Shown: piece by piece, positions 17,232 to 25,742 of the stretch
Position numbering within the stretch: the first letter of the stretch is position 1
Layout of the letters: the number at the start of each line of letters is the position of its first letter
Source: Clostridia bacterium
Lineage (GTDB): Bacteria > Bacillota > Clostridia > Lachnospirales > Lachnospiraceae
Direction of reading: 5' to 3'
Assembly: GCA_910574475.1 (NCBI GenBank)
Contig: CAJTAT010000001.1
Location: forward strand, 620,001 to 684,000
DNA: 64,000 bases
Position numbers and translations under genes: made by a program
Notes under the pieces: generated by a model
What the model was told of the DNA's origin: nothing
The model's input: the letters and a program-made list of their open reading frames with translations, nothing else
Database searches by the model: none

Positions 17232-17618
17232 ATGAAAGCATTGCCACAAATTTCAGAAGCTGAATTTGAAGTGATGAAAGTCATATGGAAACACGCGCCG
17301 ATCAGTACCAATGAAATCACCGAAAAATTAACGCAGACTACTAAATGGAGTCCTAAGACAATTCAGACCTTAATAAAGCGGCTTGTAACCAAAGGGGCGC
17401 TTTCCTATGAAAAGCAGAGCAGGGTTTTCGTTTACACGCCTTTGATAGAAGAAAAAGAATATATCGGTCAGGAAAGCCACTCTTTTCTTGATCGGTATTA
17501 TGGCGGAGATATTACGGCACTGCTTTCTGCCTATATCGAAGATGAGAAACTCTCCGAATCAGAAATTGACACGCTCCGTTCCCTTCTCGCAAAGGGTTCA
17601 AAAGACAGGGGGATTTAA
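17232..17618 (+). CDS. blaI: BlaI/MecI-family transcriptional repressor
   Basis: 128 aa from the ATG at 17232 behind TAAGGAGG. It shows the winged-helix domain typical of BlaI (ISEAEFEVMKVIWKHAPIST, then TIQTLIKRLVTKGAL) and a C-terminal dimerisation helix (LSESEIDTLRSLL). In this family the partner peptidase cleaves or destabilises the repressor when a beta-lactam is sensed. Its stop is two bases before the blaR1 start, so the two are coupled. It probably represses its own operon and the lipoprotein gene beyond blaR1 through the shared TTACNNNNGTAA dyads. Confidence 0.93.
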   Translation: MKALPQISEAEFEVMKVIWKHAPISTNEITEKLTQTTKWSPKTIQTLIKRLVTKGALSYEKQSRVFVYTPLIEEKEYIGQESHSFLDRYYGGDITALLSAYIEDEKLSESEIDTLRSLLAKGSKDRGI

Positions 17619-17619
17619 C

Positions 17620-19464
17620 ATGGCAGATTTTGGAATACGATTTTTCCTATGTAATATTTTTATTTGTATTATTATAGGTTTTCTTATTATCGTAAAACGG
17701 GCATTTAAAAATTATTTAACCAGCCGGATGCAGTTCAATTTATGGTTTTTGCTGCTTGGGATTCTTGCAGTCCCCTTTGTTCCCTTTCGTCCGGCTTCTT
17801 TTACGCAGATACTCGCATTGTTTGGCGCATGGAAAAATGCGGCGTCATCAAACAGAGAGACGATTGCAGAAGGCATCCTGAATCCAAATGTATCCGGCGC
17901 TGCGAATCAGATGAATAATTTTGCACTGTCCGTCAGCAGGGAAACGCCCTCCATTATTGGACTGATTTTGTGTGGTATATGGTTGGTTGGCATTCTGGCT
18001 ATGATTTTATTAGTGATAAAATCAGTATCCCGGCTAAACGCCATGAAAAGGTCTGCGCTTCCCCTTCAGAACAAGACTGTCCGTATTTTATATCATAACT
18101 GTTTAAAGGAGATGAGAATAAAAAGAAAGATTCCCGTTTACAGCACAGCCTTCCTGAAATCCCCCGTTATTGTGGGATTATTCAACCCCTGCATTTATCT
18201 TCCCCTCCACCTCATATCGGATTTCCATGTTCATGACGAAGGGCATAAAGGGATACCCGGAGGGTGTTTTACTGCTGCGAATATGCGGTATATGCTGTTG
18301 CACGAATTACAACATTACAGGTACAAAGACGCACTGGCTGGTTTCTTTATGAATTTTTTTGGCGTACTCTACTGGTGCAACCCATGTGTCTGGTATGCAC
18401 TGAAAGAAATGCGAAATGAACGGGAGGTTGCCTGTGATACATCCGTCCTGAAACTCCTCGATGAAAGCGATTATGAAAATTACGGGAATACCCTCATCAA
18501 TTTTGCGGAAAAAGTTTCACTTACGCCTTTTCCCTTTGCTGCCGGGATCAGCGGGAGCATGAAGCAGCTACAGCAAAGAATTGCTAATATCTCCTCTTAT
18601 AAAAAACCTTCTGTTTTCAGAAAATTAAAGGGATTTACTGCTTTTGTCACGATTAGCGTTATTCTTTTCGGACTTGCCCCAATGCTCTCCACCTATGCCA
18701 CAGAGCAGAACCGGTATCCGTGGAATATTCCCTCTGACAAAGTTTCCACAATTGACCTGTCCGCCTGGTTCAGTGGATATGAGGGCAGCTTTGTACTATA
18801 CGATTTAAACGGCGATACATGGAATGTCTATGACATGGAGCATGCCACTTTAAGGACATCCCCAAATTCTACTTACAAAATCTATGATGCGCTGTTTGGA
18901 CTGGAAGAAGATGTGATTGCGCCAGATGATTCTTTCATGGCATGGGACGGAACAAATCACCCATTTGAAGCATGGAACGGGAATCAGGATTTACTTTCTG
19001 CCATGCAGTCCTCCGTCAACTGGTATTTCGAGGAAATAGATAAGCAGATCGGTGGGGCTGCTATTCAGGATTATGTCCGAAAAATCGGATATGGAAATGA
19101 AATTGTAAATGCAAGTCTTTCTGCATACTGGTTGCAAGGGGCGCTAAAAATCTCCCCGGTAGAACAGGTGGAACTTTTGACAGCCCTACACAACAACCAA
19201 TTTGACTTTGCCCCGGAAAATATAAATGCCATAAAAAATTCTATCTGCCTTTTTTCATCAGAAGGCAAAAACTTTTATGGAAAAACCGGCACCGGACGTG
19301 TGGACGGTCAAGATGTGAATGGCTGGTTTATAGGCTATATTGAAACTGCTGGCAACACATACTTTTTTGCCACCAACATCCAAGCCGCAGAAGATGCCAC
19401 AGGCAGTAAAGCGTCAGAAATCTCTCTCTCCATCCTGTCCCATATGGGTATATGGAAACAATAA
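17620..19464 (+). CDS. blaR1: BlaR1-type beta-lactam sensor (M56 peptidase plus penicillin-binding domain)
   Basis: 614 aa, ATG at 17620. Four hydrophobic segments surround a cytoplasmic M56 zinc peptidase with HELQH near residue 228. The extracellular C-terminal domain is class-D-like: STYK near residue 415, YGN in KIGYGNE, and KTGTG near 555, all expected for acylation by a beta-lactam. Acylation would activate the peptidase and inactivate BlaI. An unusual in-frame stretch near residues 203-219, between the LPLHLISD and MRYMLLHELQH blocks, contains a short DNA repeat also found in the facing lipoprotein gene. No beta-lactamase gene is adjacent. Confidence 0.92.
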   Translation: MADFGIRFFLCNIFICIIIGFLIIVKRAFKNYLTSRMQFNLWFLLLGILAVPFVPFRPASFTQILALFGAWKNAASSNRETIAEGILNPNVSGAANQMNNFALSVSRETPSIIGLILCGIWLVGILAMILLVIKSVSRLNAMKRSALPLQNKTVRILYHNCLKEMRIKRKIPVYSTAFLKSPVIVGLFNPCIYLPLHLISDFHVHDEGHKGIPGGCFTAANMRYMLLHELQHYRYKDALAGFFMNFFGVLYWCNPCVWYALKEMRNEREVACDTSVLKLLDESDYENYGNTLINFAEKVSLTPFPFAAGISGSMKQLQQRIANISSYKKPSVFRKLKGFTAFVTISVILFGLAPMLSTYATEQNRYPWNIPSDKVSTIDLSAWFSGYEGSFVLYDLNGDTWNVYDMEHATLRTSPNSTYKIYDALFGLEEDVIAPDDSFMAWDGTNHPFEAWNGNQDLLSAMQSSVNWYFEEIDKQIGGAAIQDYVRKIGYGNEIVNASLSAYWLQGALKISPVEQVELLTALHNNQFDFAPENINAIKNSICLFSSEGKNFYGKTGTGRVDGQDVNGWFIGYIETAGNTYFFATNIQAAEDATGSKASEISLSILSHMGIWKQ

Positions 19465-19508
19465 AAACCTGATCCACAACTCTCCGTCACACAGGATAAT
19501 TCAATTAT

Positions 19509-20804
19509 TTAAGTCCCTCCATAAACCTCTTTCCACTCTTCCTCCGTCAACCGATTTGAATGCCACCAAATAACATGGTCTCCTTCTGGTAAGATTATCT
19601 CATTCGATACATACTGAAAACTGTCCTCACTTAATGGGCGGATTACGGTTTTGTGTGAAAACTCCTTAGACACATTTCCATTGGGATATACTGCATTGAT
19701 ATGAAGCGTAACTGTCCCATCCTCGTTCTCCGTATAACTTACTACTTCTGGATACGCAATATCTGGATATTCCACCTCGTAAAATCCTCGTGGTCTGTAC
19801 TCATAGGCGGCAAGTTCTGAAATATATGTTGTTTTTGAACGGAGCGTTTCATGATCCATATTGAAATATGCCCCGATCACATTTTCAAATAGTTCTCCTT
19901 GTACTTGATAAACAGATCCAACTCCTAAATTTTCATCCGCCATATAAGGCACTGGCTGGCTGTGTATCATTGGATAGAACCTGTCAAATAAATCGTAAAA
20001 GTCCAAATCTCCAAAATCATCCTCACTCCAATTACAGAGAAACAGGTTGTTTTGCTCATAACCAACTGGCAAGATATACTTTCTGTTATATTCCCTGCAC
20101 TTTTCATCCAAAGGTAAAATCCGAAGCATCGTATGTTCTGGCGTGTCGCTTAATGTCAATATATAACTTTCATCTGAAAAGCAGCTCCCCTCAAAGATTA
20201 AATATCCTTCCTCTGTATACTGCCAGAAGTCCGCTGGGTAGCTTACTGTACTTCTGTTCTGCAAACTGCCATTCTGGTCATATTGATAATATCCTCTGAC
20301 AACATTTACATTACCATCCTCTGTTTTCAAATCAAATTTACAAATCCCCATCTCCAAAACCATTATAATAGTCAATTCATCTATTTCTTTTTCATCTACT
20401 GCTTTACAAAATGCCAGCACCTGCTCTGCCTGTGTCATGTCAATCTGATTTCCGCTATCAACAGCCACATAACCGTTTTCGCCAAGTCTGGCAACCATTC
20501 GCCGCATAATACTCAGACTTCCCAATGTATTTGTTTCCTCTTTATTGCCATATGTCATAGAGGGATACCCGGAGGGTGTACTTACTGCTTCATCATAAAT
20601 ATCACTGAGAATCTCAGCTATGCGCTCTGCACTGGCAGAATCATTTTTATCGAAAGAATATACTTCACTGCCTTGCTGAGTTATTTCAATATCTGATACA
20701 TCCGGTGTCCTATCGCTACACCCTGGCAATATCGGCAATATTAGTATTATCAGTGCAAATAAGATTTTATTTTTTCTTCTCCTACGCTTACTTTTCCTTT
20801 TCAC
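19509..20804 (-). CDS. Lipoprotein under BlaI-type operators (DUF6070-like?)
   Basis: 431 aa, GTG at 20804 behind GGAGG. A very basic start (MKRKSKRRRRKNK), a hydrophobic core and lipobox LPGC near residue 29 show a lipoprotein. The mature part is acidic, with no catalytic motif I can name; it recalls clostridial DUF6070-type lipoproteins, with uncertainty. It converges on blaR1 with 44 bp between the stops and has its own promoter carrying two copies of the blaI1 dyad, so it is probably induced together with blaR1. It contains the same short repeat as blaR1. A role in the beta-lactam response is inferred from regulation only. Confidence 0.7.
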   Translation of the reverse strand: MKRKSKRRRRKNKILFALIILILPILPGCSDRTPDVSDIEITQQGSEVYSFDKNDSASAERIAEILSDIYDEAVSTPSGYPSMTYGNKEETNTLGSLSIMRRMVARLGENGYVAVDSGNQIDMTQAEQVLAFCKAVDEKEIDELTIIMVLEMGICKFDLKTEDGNVNVVRGYYQYDQNGSLQNRSTVSYPADFWQYTEEGYLIFEGSCFSDESYILTLSDTPEHTMLRILPLDEKCREYNRKYILPVGYEQNNLFLCNWSEDDFGDLDFYDLFDRFYPMIHSQPVPYMADENLGVGSVYQVQGELFENVIGAYFNMDHETLRSKTTYISELAAYEYRPRGFYEVEYPDIAYPEVVSYTENEDGTVTLHINAVYPNGNVSKEFSHKTVIRPLSEDSFQYVSNEIILPEGDHVIWWHSNRLTEEEWKEVYGGT

Positions 20805-20849
20805 CTGAACCTCCGTTTATCCTCTTTTTTTCTCCATTGCCTCTAATTC

Positions 20850-20902
20850 TTACATCAGTAAGATTTATTTTTTATATTACAATAGTAAGATTTGAAAGTC
20901 AA
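20850..20902 (-). promoter_or_regulatory. Promoter and two BlaI-type operators of the lipoprotein gene
   Basis: On the minus strand TTGACT (20897-20902), 17-bp spacer, TAATAT (20874-20879). The dyad TTACAATAGTAA lies at 20877-20888, overlapping the -10 box, and TTACATCAGTAA at 20850-20861, in the early transcribed region. Both are followed by GATTT, as at blaI1. The 21-bp block 20873-20893 differs from 17196-17216 at one base. Confidence 0.75.
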
Positions 20903-20936
20903 GTAGATTATCTGTAAACCAATTTTGACAAAATAA

Positions 20937-21035
20937 GGTTTACAGGAACTGGATGCTTCCACGGTAAATGAGCTGATTCACAGGATTGTAATTCACAGCC
21001 CGGAGCCAGTCAGTGGCACAGAGAAACCGGCGTGA
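20937..21035 (+). pseudogene. Large serine recombinase, C-terminal scrap
   Basis: An open frame beginning after a stop reads LQELDASTVNELIHRIVIHS and ends PEPVSGTEKPA. It matches the DUF4368-type helix near the end of Tn4451/TnpX-like recombinases (compare LTPAIVNEFIKKIIVHAPEK in the scrap at 37.7 kb). The catalytic and zinc regions are absent. It marks the edge of a former mobilizable element just right of the beta-lactam module. Confidence 0.7.
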
Positions 21036-21051
21036 CCTACGCCACGCCGGT
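21026..21051. terminator. Hairpin after the recombinase scrap
   Basis: ACCGGCGTG pairs perfectly with CACGCCGGT across an 8-base loop, followed by TTT. It begins within the last codons of the recombinase scrap and is probably its old terminator. Confidence 0.6.
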
Positions 21052-21266
21052 TTTGCCGGAAACTTCATATACTTCCTTATGGGCTTCTCTATACCGAAGG
21101 AATTGTCTGCGTCGTAATCCTTCGTATTTATACGAAAAATTGTTCTCAGTTTGTTGTCAACTTGGATCTGAAGTGCTGCAAACCCGCATAACTACTGGGT
21201 TTATTTTTCTAAGGTTTTCAGTGTACGGAAGAACAGATTACAACCATCCTTGCTATTGTGGAAGCC
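21052..21266. other. Non-coding relic DNA
   Basis: No gene recognised between the recombinase hairpin and the inverted repeat. A plus-strand open reading over part of it has no ribosome site. Confidence 0.45.
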
Positions 21267-21316
21267 TACCCTCTCTTGACAAGGGCATACACGGTCGACC
21301 TTGTCAAGAGAGGGTA
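21267..21316. repeat. 18-bp perfect inverted repeat and dispersed-repeat copy
   Basis: TACCCTCTCTTGACAAGG at 21267-21284 pairs with its exact complement at 21299-21316 over a 14-base loop. The left arm plus the next nine bases (to 21293) is also found, inverted and with about three differences, at 46589-46616. It lies next to the broken response regulator. It may be a terminator or a small mobile palindrome. Confidence 0.75.
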
Positions 21317-21580
21317 TCTTCGGACATACAAACATCCCAAAGAATAGAATATCCCCAATATCTGAATTTTTTCTTGAATATTTCTGGATTATTCTGAACC
21401 ATGAAAAAAGGTGGCTTGCTCGGATTATCCTCTATCTTTTCCCTTATGTGGTGGATATGGTTCATAACAATATTATAATCGCCGGAATACGGCTCCTGCC
21501 AGACAATATCATAAATCTGCTCGTTGCTATATACCCTGCCTGGGCTACTAGCTAACAAATATAAAAATCCCCCCCCTTCT
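21317..21580 (-). pseudogene. OmpR-type response regulator, DNA-binding domain remnant
   Basis: The minus strand encodes LYLLASSPGRVYSNEQIYDI then VWQEPYSGDYNIVMNHIHHI, the winged-helix of OmpR/PhoB regulators. A G8 tract before it breaks the frame from the receiver side, and after PSKPPFF the wing sequence is scrambled. No receiver domain or start is present. It is a decayed copy, probably left from a regulator of the ABC genes or of a former mobile element. Confidence 0.65.
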
Positions 21581-21666
21581 ACCATTCTGTACACAGATAT
21601 CGGTAAAGCCCTAATGAAATCAAATTATATTATCAATCATAATATAACTTTGTCTGACTTTTTCAT

Positions 21667-22308
21667 TCAGAGGGCATCAGTCCTTTTACATTTCAAATAA
21701 ATAACACCCCATAAAAATATACCAATTACTGTAATAACAATCTTATTCCATATCCAAACAGGATTTTGTTCATCGGCATATCTGATAAACAGATAAATGT
21801 ACTCTACCCCCGAAATTCTAAGCAGACTGCGTATTAAAAGAACTATCAGCCACACGATACCACAAGTCAATGTTGCTATATGTTCCCCAGTATAATAAAT
21901 TCCAAACAACGCACATAAAGATGACAAAAAGAATGCCGGTGGGAAATAAATAACTAGCAGTTCCCATAACGGTAATTCATATCTGAAAGCTGATGAAATC
22001 ACCATACAAAAAACGGCAAATAAACTGGATATTCCAAAGGTAATTACATAACGAAGCAGTACCCAATGGAACAGGGAACTGCTTTGTGCAGCAATAATAT
22101 CAAAATTACTGTCTGCCCGTGTCTTTCCCCATTCACCCACAGCGATTGTTACAAAAAATGGGAACATCACTTCAAAACTGACCGGATAAAAATGAAGTAG
22201 TTCCCCGGCAATCGCAGAAAGTACAATCAGTGCAACCGTAAAAGCTGATGATATGATAAAAAAATTTATCCCTATAATTTTTATCTCACTCGTGGCTCTC
22301 CTTATCAT
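21667..22308 (-). CDS. ABC exporter permease, second subunit
   Basis: 213 aa from the ATG at 22308 behind TTTTGGAGG. It has six predicted hydrophobic segments and a basic end (KCKRTD), with no other domain. It overlaps the first permease gene by a few bases and is the last gene of the BlaI2-M56-ABC operon. With its partner and the ATPase it probably exports a peptide, antibiotic or lipid, or serves as an immunity transporter. The G+C and codon use look like the neighbours. Confidence 0.75.
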   Translation of the reverse strand: MIRRATSEIKIIGINFFIISSAFTVALIVLSAIAGELLHFYPVSFEVMFPFFVTIAVGEWGKTRADSNFDIIAAQSSSLFHWVLLRYVITFGISSLFAVFCMVISSAFRYELPLWELLVIYFPPAFFLSSLCALFGIYYTGEHIATLTCGIVWLIVLLIRSLLRISGVEYIYLFIRYADEQNPVWIWNKIVITVIGIFLWGVIYLKCKRTDAL

Positions 22309-23066
22309 TCTGACCTCCAAAATCTATGTCTCAAAAATAATAGACCTCCGAAAACTAAACCGCTCCCCATAAGAAAAGCCCCATTTGCTAAAATGCTTTC
22401 AGTATCATTAAATGACCATTTGGGGTTTACCCATATGAAACGAGTCAAATCTCCAGAAGTAATCATATAAAATGGCGCTGCATTTGCTGAACCAACATAA
22501 GCCGCATTGATACCAAACAATATAGCCGCAAAAAGATAGAACAATCGTATATCTATCATTCCCGGTAATGCAACCGAACACAAACTGACAAACAAACTTA
22601 CTGGAAATGCGGAAACAATGATTGCTTTTACCAGCGGAACGGTACATTCAAGTAATGGAATCGGAAAAGGAGCTACCACAAAATAAACAGCCGTGTTGAA
22701 AGCAAGGAAAATACATAATATTGAAAAAGTATATAAAAATCCACCCAACAGCTTTCCCAATATATATTGCTTTTTTTGTAGCGCATGGGACATAAGCAGA
22801 AGTTTCATTCCTGTTTTATTATCCAGCGGAAAACGTTCTGCCAGTAGAAACATCAAGCCAAACATTAGAACAAAACCATTAAGGCTCATTGTTCGATATA
22901 CAAAGTAAGCTGGTTCATTTAAAAATTCTAAACGTGCCAAATTGCTGGCAGAGGGGTAATTATCCAACAATGTAAATACTGTTACCACAAGAAATACACC
23001 CCACGTTGCCAGTTTCTTAAACTGCATCTTATATTCATAATGGATAATTGCAATCATTTTACGCAT
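22305..23066 (-). CDS. ABC exporter permease, first subunit (ABC-2 type)
   Basis: 253 aa from the ATG at 23066, preceded by GGGAGGGAAATCAC; the ATG lies inside the end of the ATPase gene, so translation is coupled. It has a basic start and six hydrophobic segments with the extended loops of ABC-2 permeases (for example RFPLDNKTGMKLLLMS). It would form the membrane channel with the 213-aa partner encoded downstream. The substrate is unknown; linkage to a BlaI/M56 pair suggests a cell-envelope-stress signal. Confidence 0.8.
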   Translation of the reverse strand: MRKMIAIIHYEYKMQFKKLATWGVFLVVTVFTLLDNYPSASNLARLEFLNEPAYFVYRTMSLNGFVLMFGLMFLLAERFPLDNKTGMKLLLMSHALQKKQYILGKLLGGFLYTFSILCIFLAFNTAVYFVVAPFPIPLLECTVPLVKAIIVSAFPVSLFVSLCSVALPGMIDIRLFYLFAAILFGINAAYVGSANAAPFYMITSGDLTRFIWVNPKWSFNDTESILANGAFLMGSGLVFGGLLFLRHRFWRSE

Positions 23067-23937
23067 GTGATTTCCCTCCCATACAATACACATAGGCATC
23101 TTCCAAAGTTGCCGCATCGGTCAAAGCCCCCGGAAAAGAGGAATCCTCGTCCATAATTCGCGCGGTCAATCCGTGGCTTTCATAAGTCGTCTGCAAGACT
23201 ACTGATTTCTTTTGCAGTCCGATAAGCTGATTTTCGTTTTCTAAGTGTAAAAGTTTTATTTTTCCCTTTACCCGTTCCAAAAGTGCGTCAGGTGTACCAG
23301 CATAAAACAACCGCCCTTTTCGTAGTACGGCAAGTTCTCCACAAAGCTGATGAACATCTTCAACAATATGTGTAGAAAGCAGGACAGTACGCCCCTCTCT
23401 CGCATATCGTGATAGTAAACCCCGAAACCGTACCCGTTCTTCTGGATCAAGTCCGGCTGTCGGCTCATCAACCACAAGAATCTGAGGATTGCCAATCAGT
23501 GCCTGTGCAATCCCAACCCGGCGTTTCATACCGCCGGAAAGTTGCTTTATTTTACGTTTAGAAAATTCCAGCATTTCAACCTGTTCCAACACTTCGCCTA
23601 CAGCCTTTTTATCATGGATGCCTTTTAACTCTGCCATGTAGTTTACAAAATCAAACACGGACAGAGAGGGGTACATGGCAAGTTCCTGTGGTAAATATCC
23701 AATCCGCTCTCTGACCTCGTTTCCCTGTTTCCGGGAATCAAAGCCGCAGACACGAATCGTACCCATTGAAGGAGACAATACCGTAACCAGTGCTTTCATA
23801 AGTGTAGTCTTTCCGGCACCGTTATGCCCCAATAACCCAAAAACACCACTTCCAACAGAAAAGCTAATGTCATCAAGTGCCATGACACCATTTGAATATT
23901 TCTTTGTAACGTGACTGATTTCAATATTTGCTTTCAT
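23059..23937 (-). CDS. ABC transporter ATP-binding protein
   Basis: 292 aa from the ATG at 23937, five bases after GGAGG. It shows Walker A GHNGAGKTTL, the signature LSGGMKRRVGIAQAL, Walker B ILVVDEPTAGLDPEE and the switch His in LLSTHIVEDV. It powers the two permeases encoded downstream. The gap to the M56 gene is about 50 bp and contains a CTACA-type palindrome just before the ribosome site, so it may have its own BlaI-controlled promoter besides read-through from blaI2. Confidence 0.93.
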   Translation of the reverse strand: MKANIEISHVTKKYSNGVMALDDISFSVGSGVFGLLGHNGAGKTTLMKALVTVLSPSMGTIRVCGFDSRKQGNEVRERIGYLPQELAMYPSLSVFDFVNYMAELKGIHDKKAVGEVLEQVEMLEFSKRKIKQLSGGMKRRVGIAQALIGNPQILVVDEPTAGLDPEERVRFRGLLSRYAREGRTVLLSTHIVEDVHQLCGELAVLRKGRLFYAGTPDALLERVKGKIKLLHLENENQLIGLQKKSVVLQTTYESHGLTARIMDEDSSFPGALTDAATLEDAYVYCMGGKSHA

Positions 23938-23953
23938 AAACACCTCCGAGTAA

Positions 23954-23965
23954 CTACATGTGTAG
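23954..23965. promoter_or_regulatory. Putative BlaI2 operator before the ATPase gene
   Basis: CTACATGTGTAG: perfect five-base arms CTACA/TGTAG around TG, placed six bases before the GGAGG of the ATPase gene. The half-site also occurs twice at the blaI2 promoter. Confidence 0.55.
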
Positions 23966-23989
23966 ATTTATAATTTTTAATAATACGGG

Positions 23990-24955
23990 TTATTCGCTAT
24001 AACCCGCACTATATTCTATCCCAGTATCATAAGCCGGATAAGGATAAAAAGACTCTCTGCTGAACCGCATAGAAAGTACAAGCATGAGTGCCAAAAGTAC
24101 AGCCAACATAAACGCTGTCAATCTATCCTTAATTTTTGATGTTCTTACAGTAATTCTTTTAATTCTCCGTTTCGTTAAAAGAAAATCAAGTGCGCCTATT
24201 CCATTTCCCGGTTTTGCCGCCCGAACTGTCGAATATTCCAAAAGTCGGATAATGGCAGAAGCATACTCTGTCTCTGTGACCTTTCCCCGTAGCATTTTTA
24301 TCGTATGGGAATCGCAATCTGTTTCACAATGCAAAGAAAAATTTCTTTTGGCAATCCACGAAAGAGGATTCATCCAGTTTAGAATACAAACATAATCATA
24401 GATTCTTTCGAAAAGAGTATGTTTTCGTTTTACATGGATCAATTCATGGAAAAAAACGAATGATAATTCATTATCTGTTAACTGCTCTATGACCTTCTCA
24501 TTCATAATGATTACCGGGCAGATTACGCCAGTAACACAAATGGGATTATCCAAAGTTCCGAGGTATAATATGGGTACTTTCTTTAGTGTGGCTGCCGCCG
24601 CACATTTGAAATAAATACTATTTAACCGCTCATTGTTACAAATCTGATAATTTTTAATCGCTCGCTTTGCCAACATAAGACGTATTATATCATGCACAAT
24701 TAAAACGCCGCATCCACACACCCATAAAAAACTGGCAATGCGAAAACCATTTATCCAATCCTGCATTTCCGGCGATATTAAAAGTACGTCCGGCGATAGG
24801 AATGGAACGCAAAAAAATATCATACCACAAAAAGAGAACCATAACGGCAAATTACAACGGAGAACATGATTTACAAAAAGCGATATAACAGTAAAGATGC
24901 TACCAATGGCAGACACAAAAATGACCGCATTAAAGATGTTACCTATTATCTGCAT
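23990..24955 (-). CDS. BlaR1/MecR1-like M56 peptidase without a penicillin-binding domain
   Basis: 321 aa from the ATG at 24955 behind AGGAG; it overlaps the blaI2 end. Four hydrophobic segments surround a zinc peptidase motif HELIH near residue 170, with a downstream Glu-rich helix (HCETDCDSHTIK) expected to complete the site. After the last hydrophobic segment only about 25 residues remain, so the beta-lactam-binding domain of true BlaR1 is absent. It must sense another signal, perhaps through the adjacent ABC transporter or its short external tail. Its target is probably the BlaI-type repressor encoded upstream. Confidence 0.85.
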   Translation of the reverse strand: MQIIGNIFNAVIFVSAIGSIFTVISLFVNHVLRCNLPLWFSFCGMIFFCVPFLSPDVLLISPEMQDWINGFRIASFLWVCGCGVLIVHDIIRLMLAKRAIKNYQICNNERLNSIYFKCAAAATLKKVPILYLGTLDNPICVTGVICPVIIMNEKVIEQLTDNELSFVFFHELIHVKRKHTLFERIYDYVCILNWMNPLSWIAKRNFSLHCETDCDSHTIKMLRGKVTETEYASAIIRLLEYSTVRAAKPGNGIGALDFLLTKRRIKRITVRTSKIKDRLTAFMLAVLLALMLVLSMRFSRESFYPYPAYDTGIEYSAGYSE

Positions 24956-25328
24956 CTGTTTTCTCCTGCCCAGCAATTATGTTTTTCAATTCGTTTAATT
25001 CCTCATTTGAAAGATTACCGTTTTTTACAAATCCCATAACCATTTTGGAAAGAGAACCGTCATACACACGGCTTAAAAAATTATGGCTTTCTGTAAACTG
25101 GCAATCGCTTTCTGATACTGCCGGATAGTATAAATATCCTTTACCCTGACGCTTCGTAGACAATGCGCCTTTCTTTACCAGACGGGCAAGATAAGTCTGA
25201 ATGGTTGTTTTGCTCCAATCGGTTCCTTTTAATTTATCCAATATTTCGGGAAGTGTCTGCGGAGAATTGTTCCAAACAATTTTCATCACTCGCCACTCTG
25301 ATTCTGAAATTGAAATCTGCTGTTCCAT
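24939..25328 (-). CDS. BlaI/MecI-family repressor (second copy)
   Basis: 129 aa, ATG at 25328 behind AATGGAGG. It shows the BlaI winged helix (ISESEWRVMKIVWNNSPQTL, then TIQTYLARLVKKGAL) and a C-terminal dimer helix ending LKNIIAG. It is the first gene of a five-gene operon: repressor, M56 peptidase, ATPase and two permeases. The promoter upstream carries two CTACAT half-sites in inverted array, one overlapping the -35 box, which fits autorepression. It differs clearly from the blaI1 product and uses a different operator sequence. Confidence 0.92.
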   Translation of the reverse strand: MEQQISISESEWRVMKIVWNNSPQTLPEILDKLKGTDWSKTTIQTYLARLVKKGALSTKRQGKGYLYYPAVSESDCQFTESHNFLSRVYDGSLSKMVMGFVKNGNLSNEELNELKNIIAGQEKTDADNR

Positions 25329-25346
25329 TATTTACCTCCATTAGTT

Positions 25347-25395
25347 GACACTATGTAGTTTTATGTATTTTATCATTAAAACTACATGATGTCAA
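25347..25395 (-). promoter_or_regulatory. blaI2 promoter with inverted CTACAT operator pair
   Basis: Minus strand: TTGACA at 25390-25395, 17-bp spacer, TAAAAT at 25367-25372. The sequence ACTACATGATGTC (25381-25393, plus strand) overlaps the -35 box, and ACTACATAGTGTC (25347-25359, minus strand) lies just downstream. Together they form a 17-bp inverted repeat with two mismatches. Confidence 0.7.
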
Positions 25396-25742
25396 TCTTT
25401 TATTTTCTAAATTAAGACACTCATATTGGAATGCCGACACACCCTCCGGGAGTGTCATGGGTAGAATAGCAAGCACTGCCCATGTCTGGACACATGGGCG
25501 AAATTCCCCATACTTCCCTGCCGTCCGTATGATGAAATTTCCATAGGGAAGTATCCCTAACCCTCTTTGATTTCCTTTCCTCTTTTTCTCTGACAGTCCT
25601 TGACCTTCATCCGCAGATTTGCTACAATAACACATGGATAATTCTATCCAAAACAACTGAACAGACACGAAACCAGACTGTTGTAAACCGTACAAGTTAC
25701 AGCAGTTTTTTTATGCCCAAATTTAGAAAGGACGATGTAAAA
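25396..25742. other. Relic DNA with a partial copy of the short repeat
   Basis: No gene supported. At 25436-25452 ACACCCTCCGGGAGTGT is a near-palindrome sharing CCCGGAGGGTGT with the repeats inside blaR1 and the lipoprotein gene. The right end, before 25743, looks like the leader of the relaxase scrap, with a weak AGAAAGG. Confidence 0.45.

Noticed and set aside
25351..25695. 114-codon minus-strand reading over the blaI2 promoter
   Set aside because: It covers the promoter and operators, has no ribosome site and no recognisable motif.
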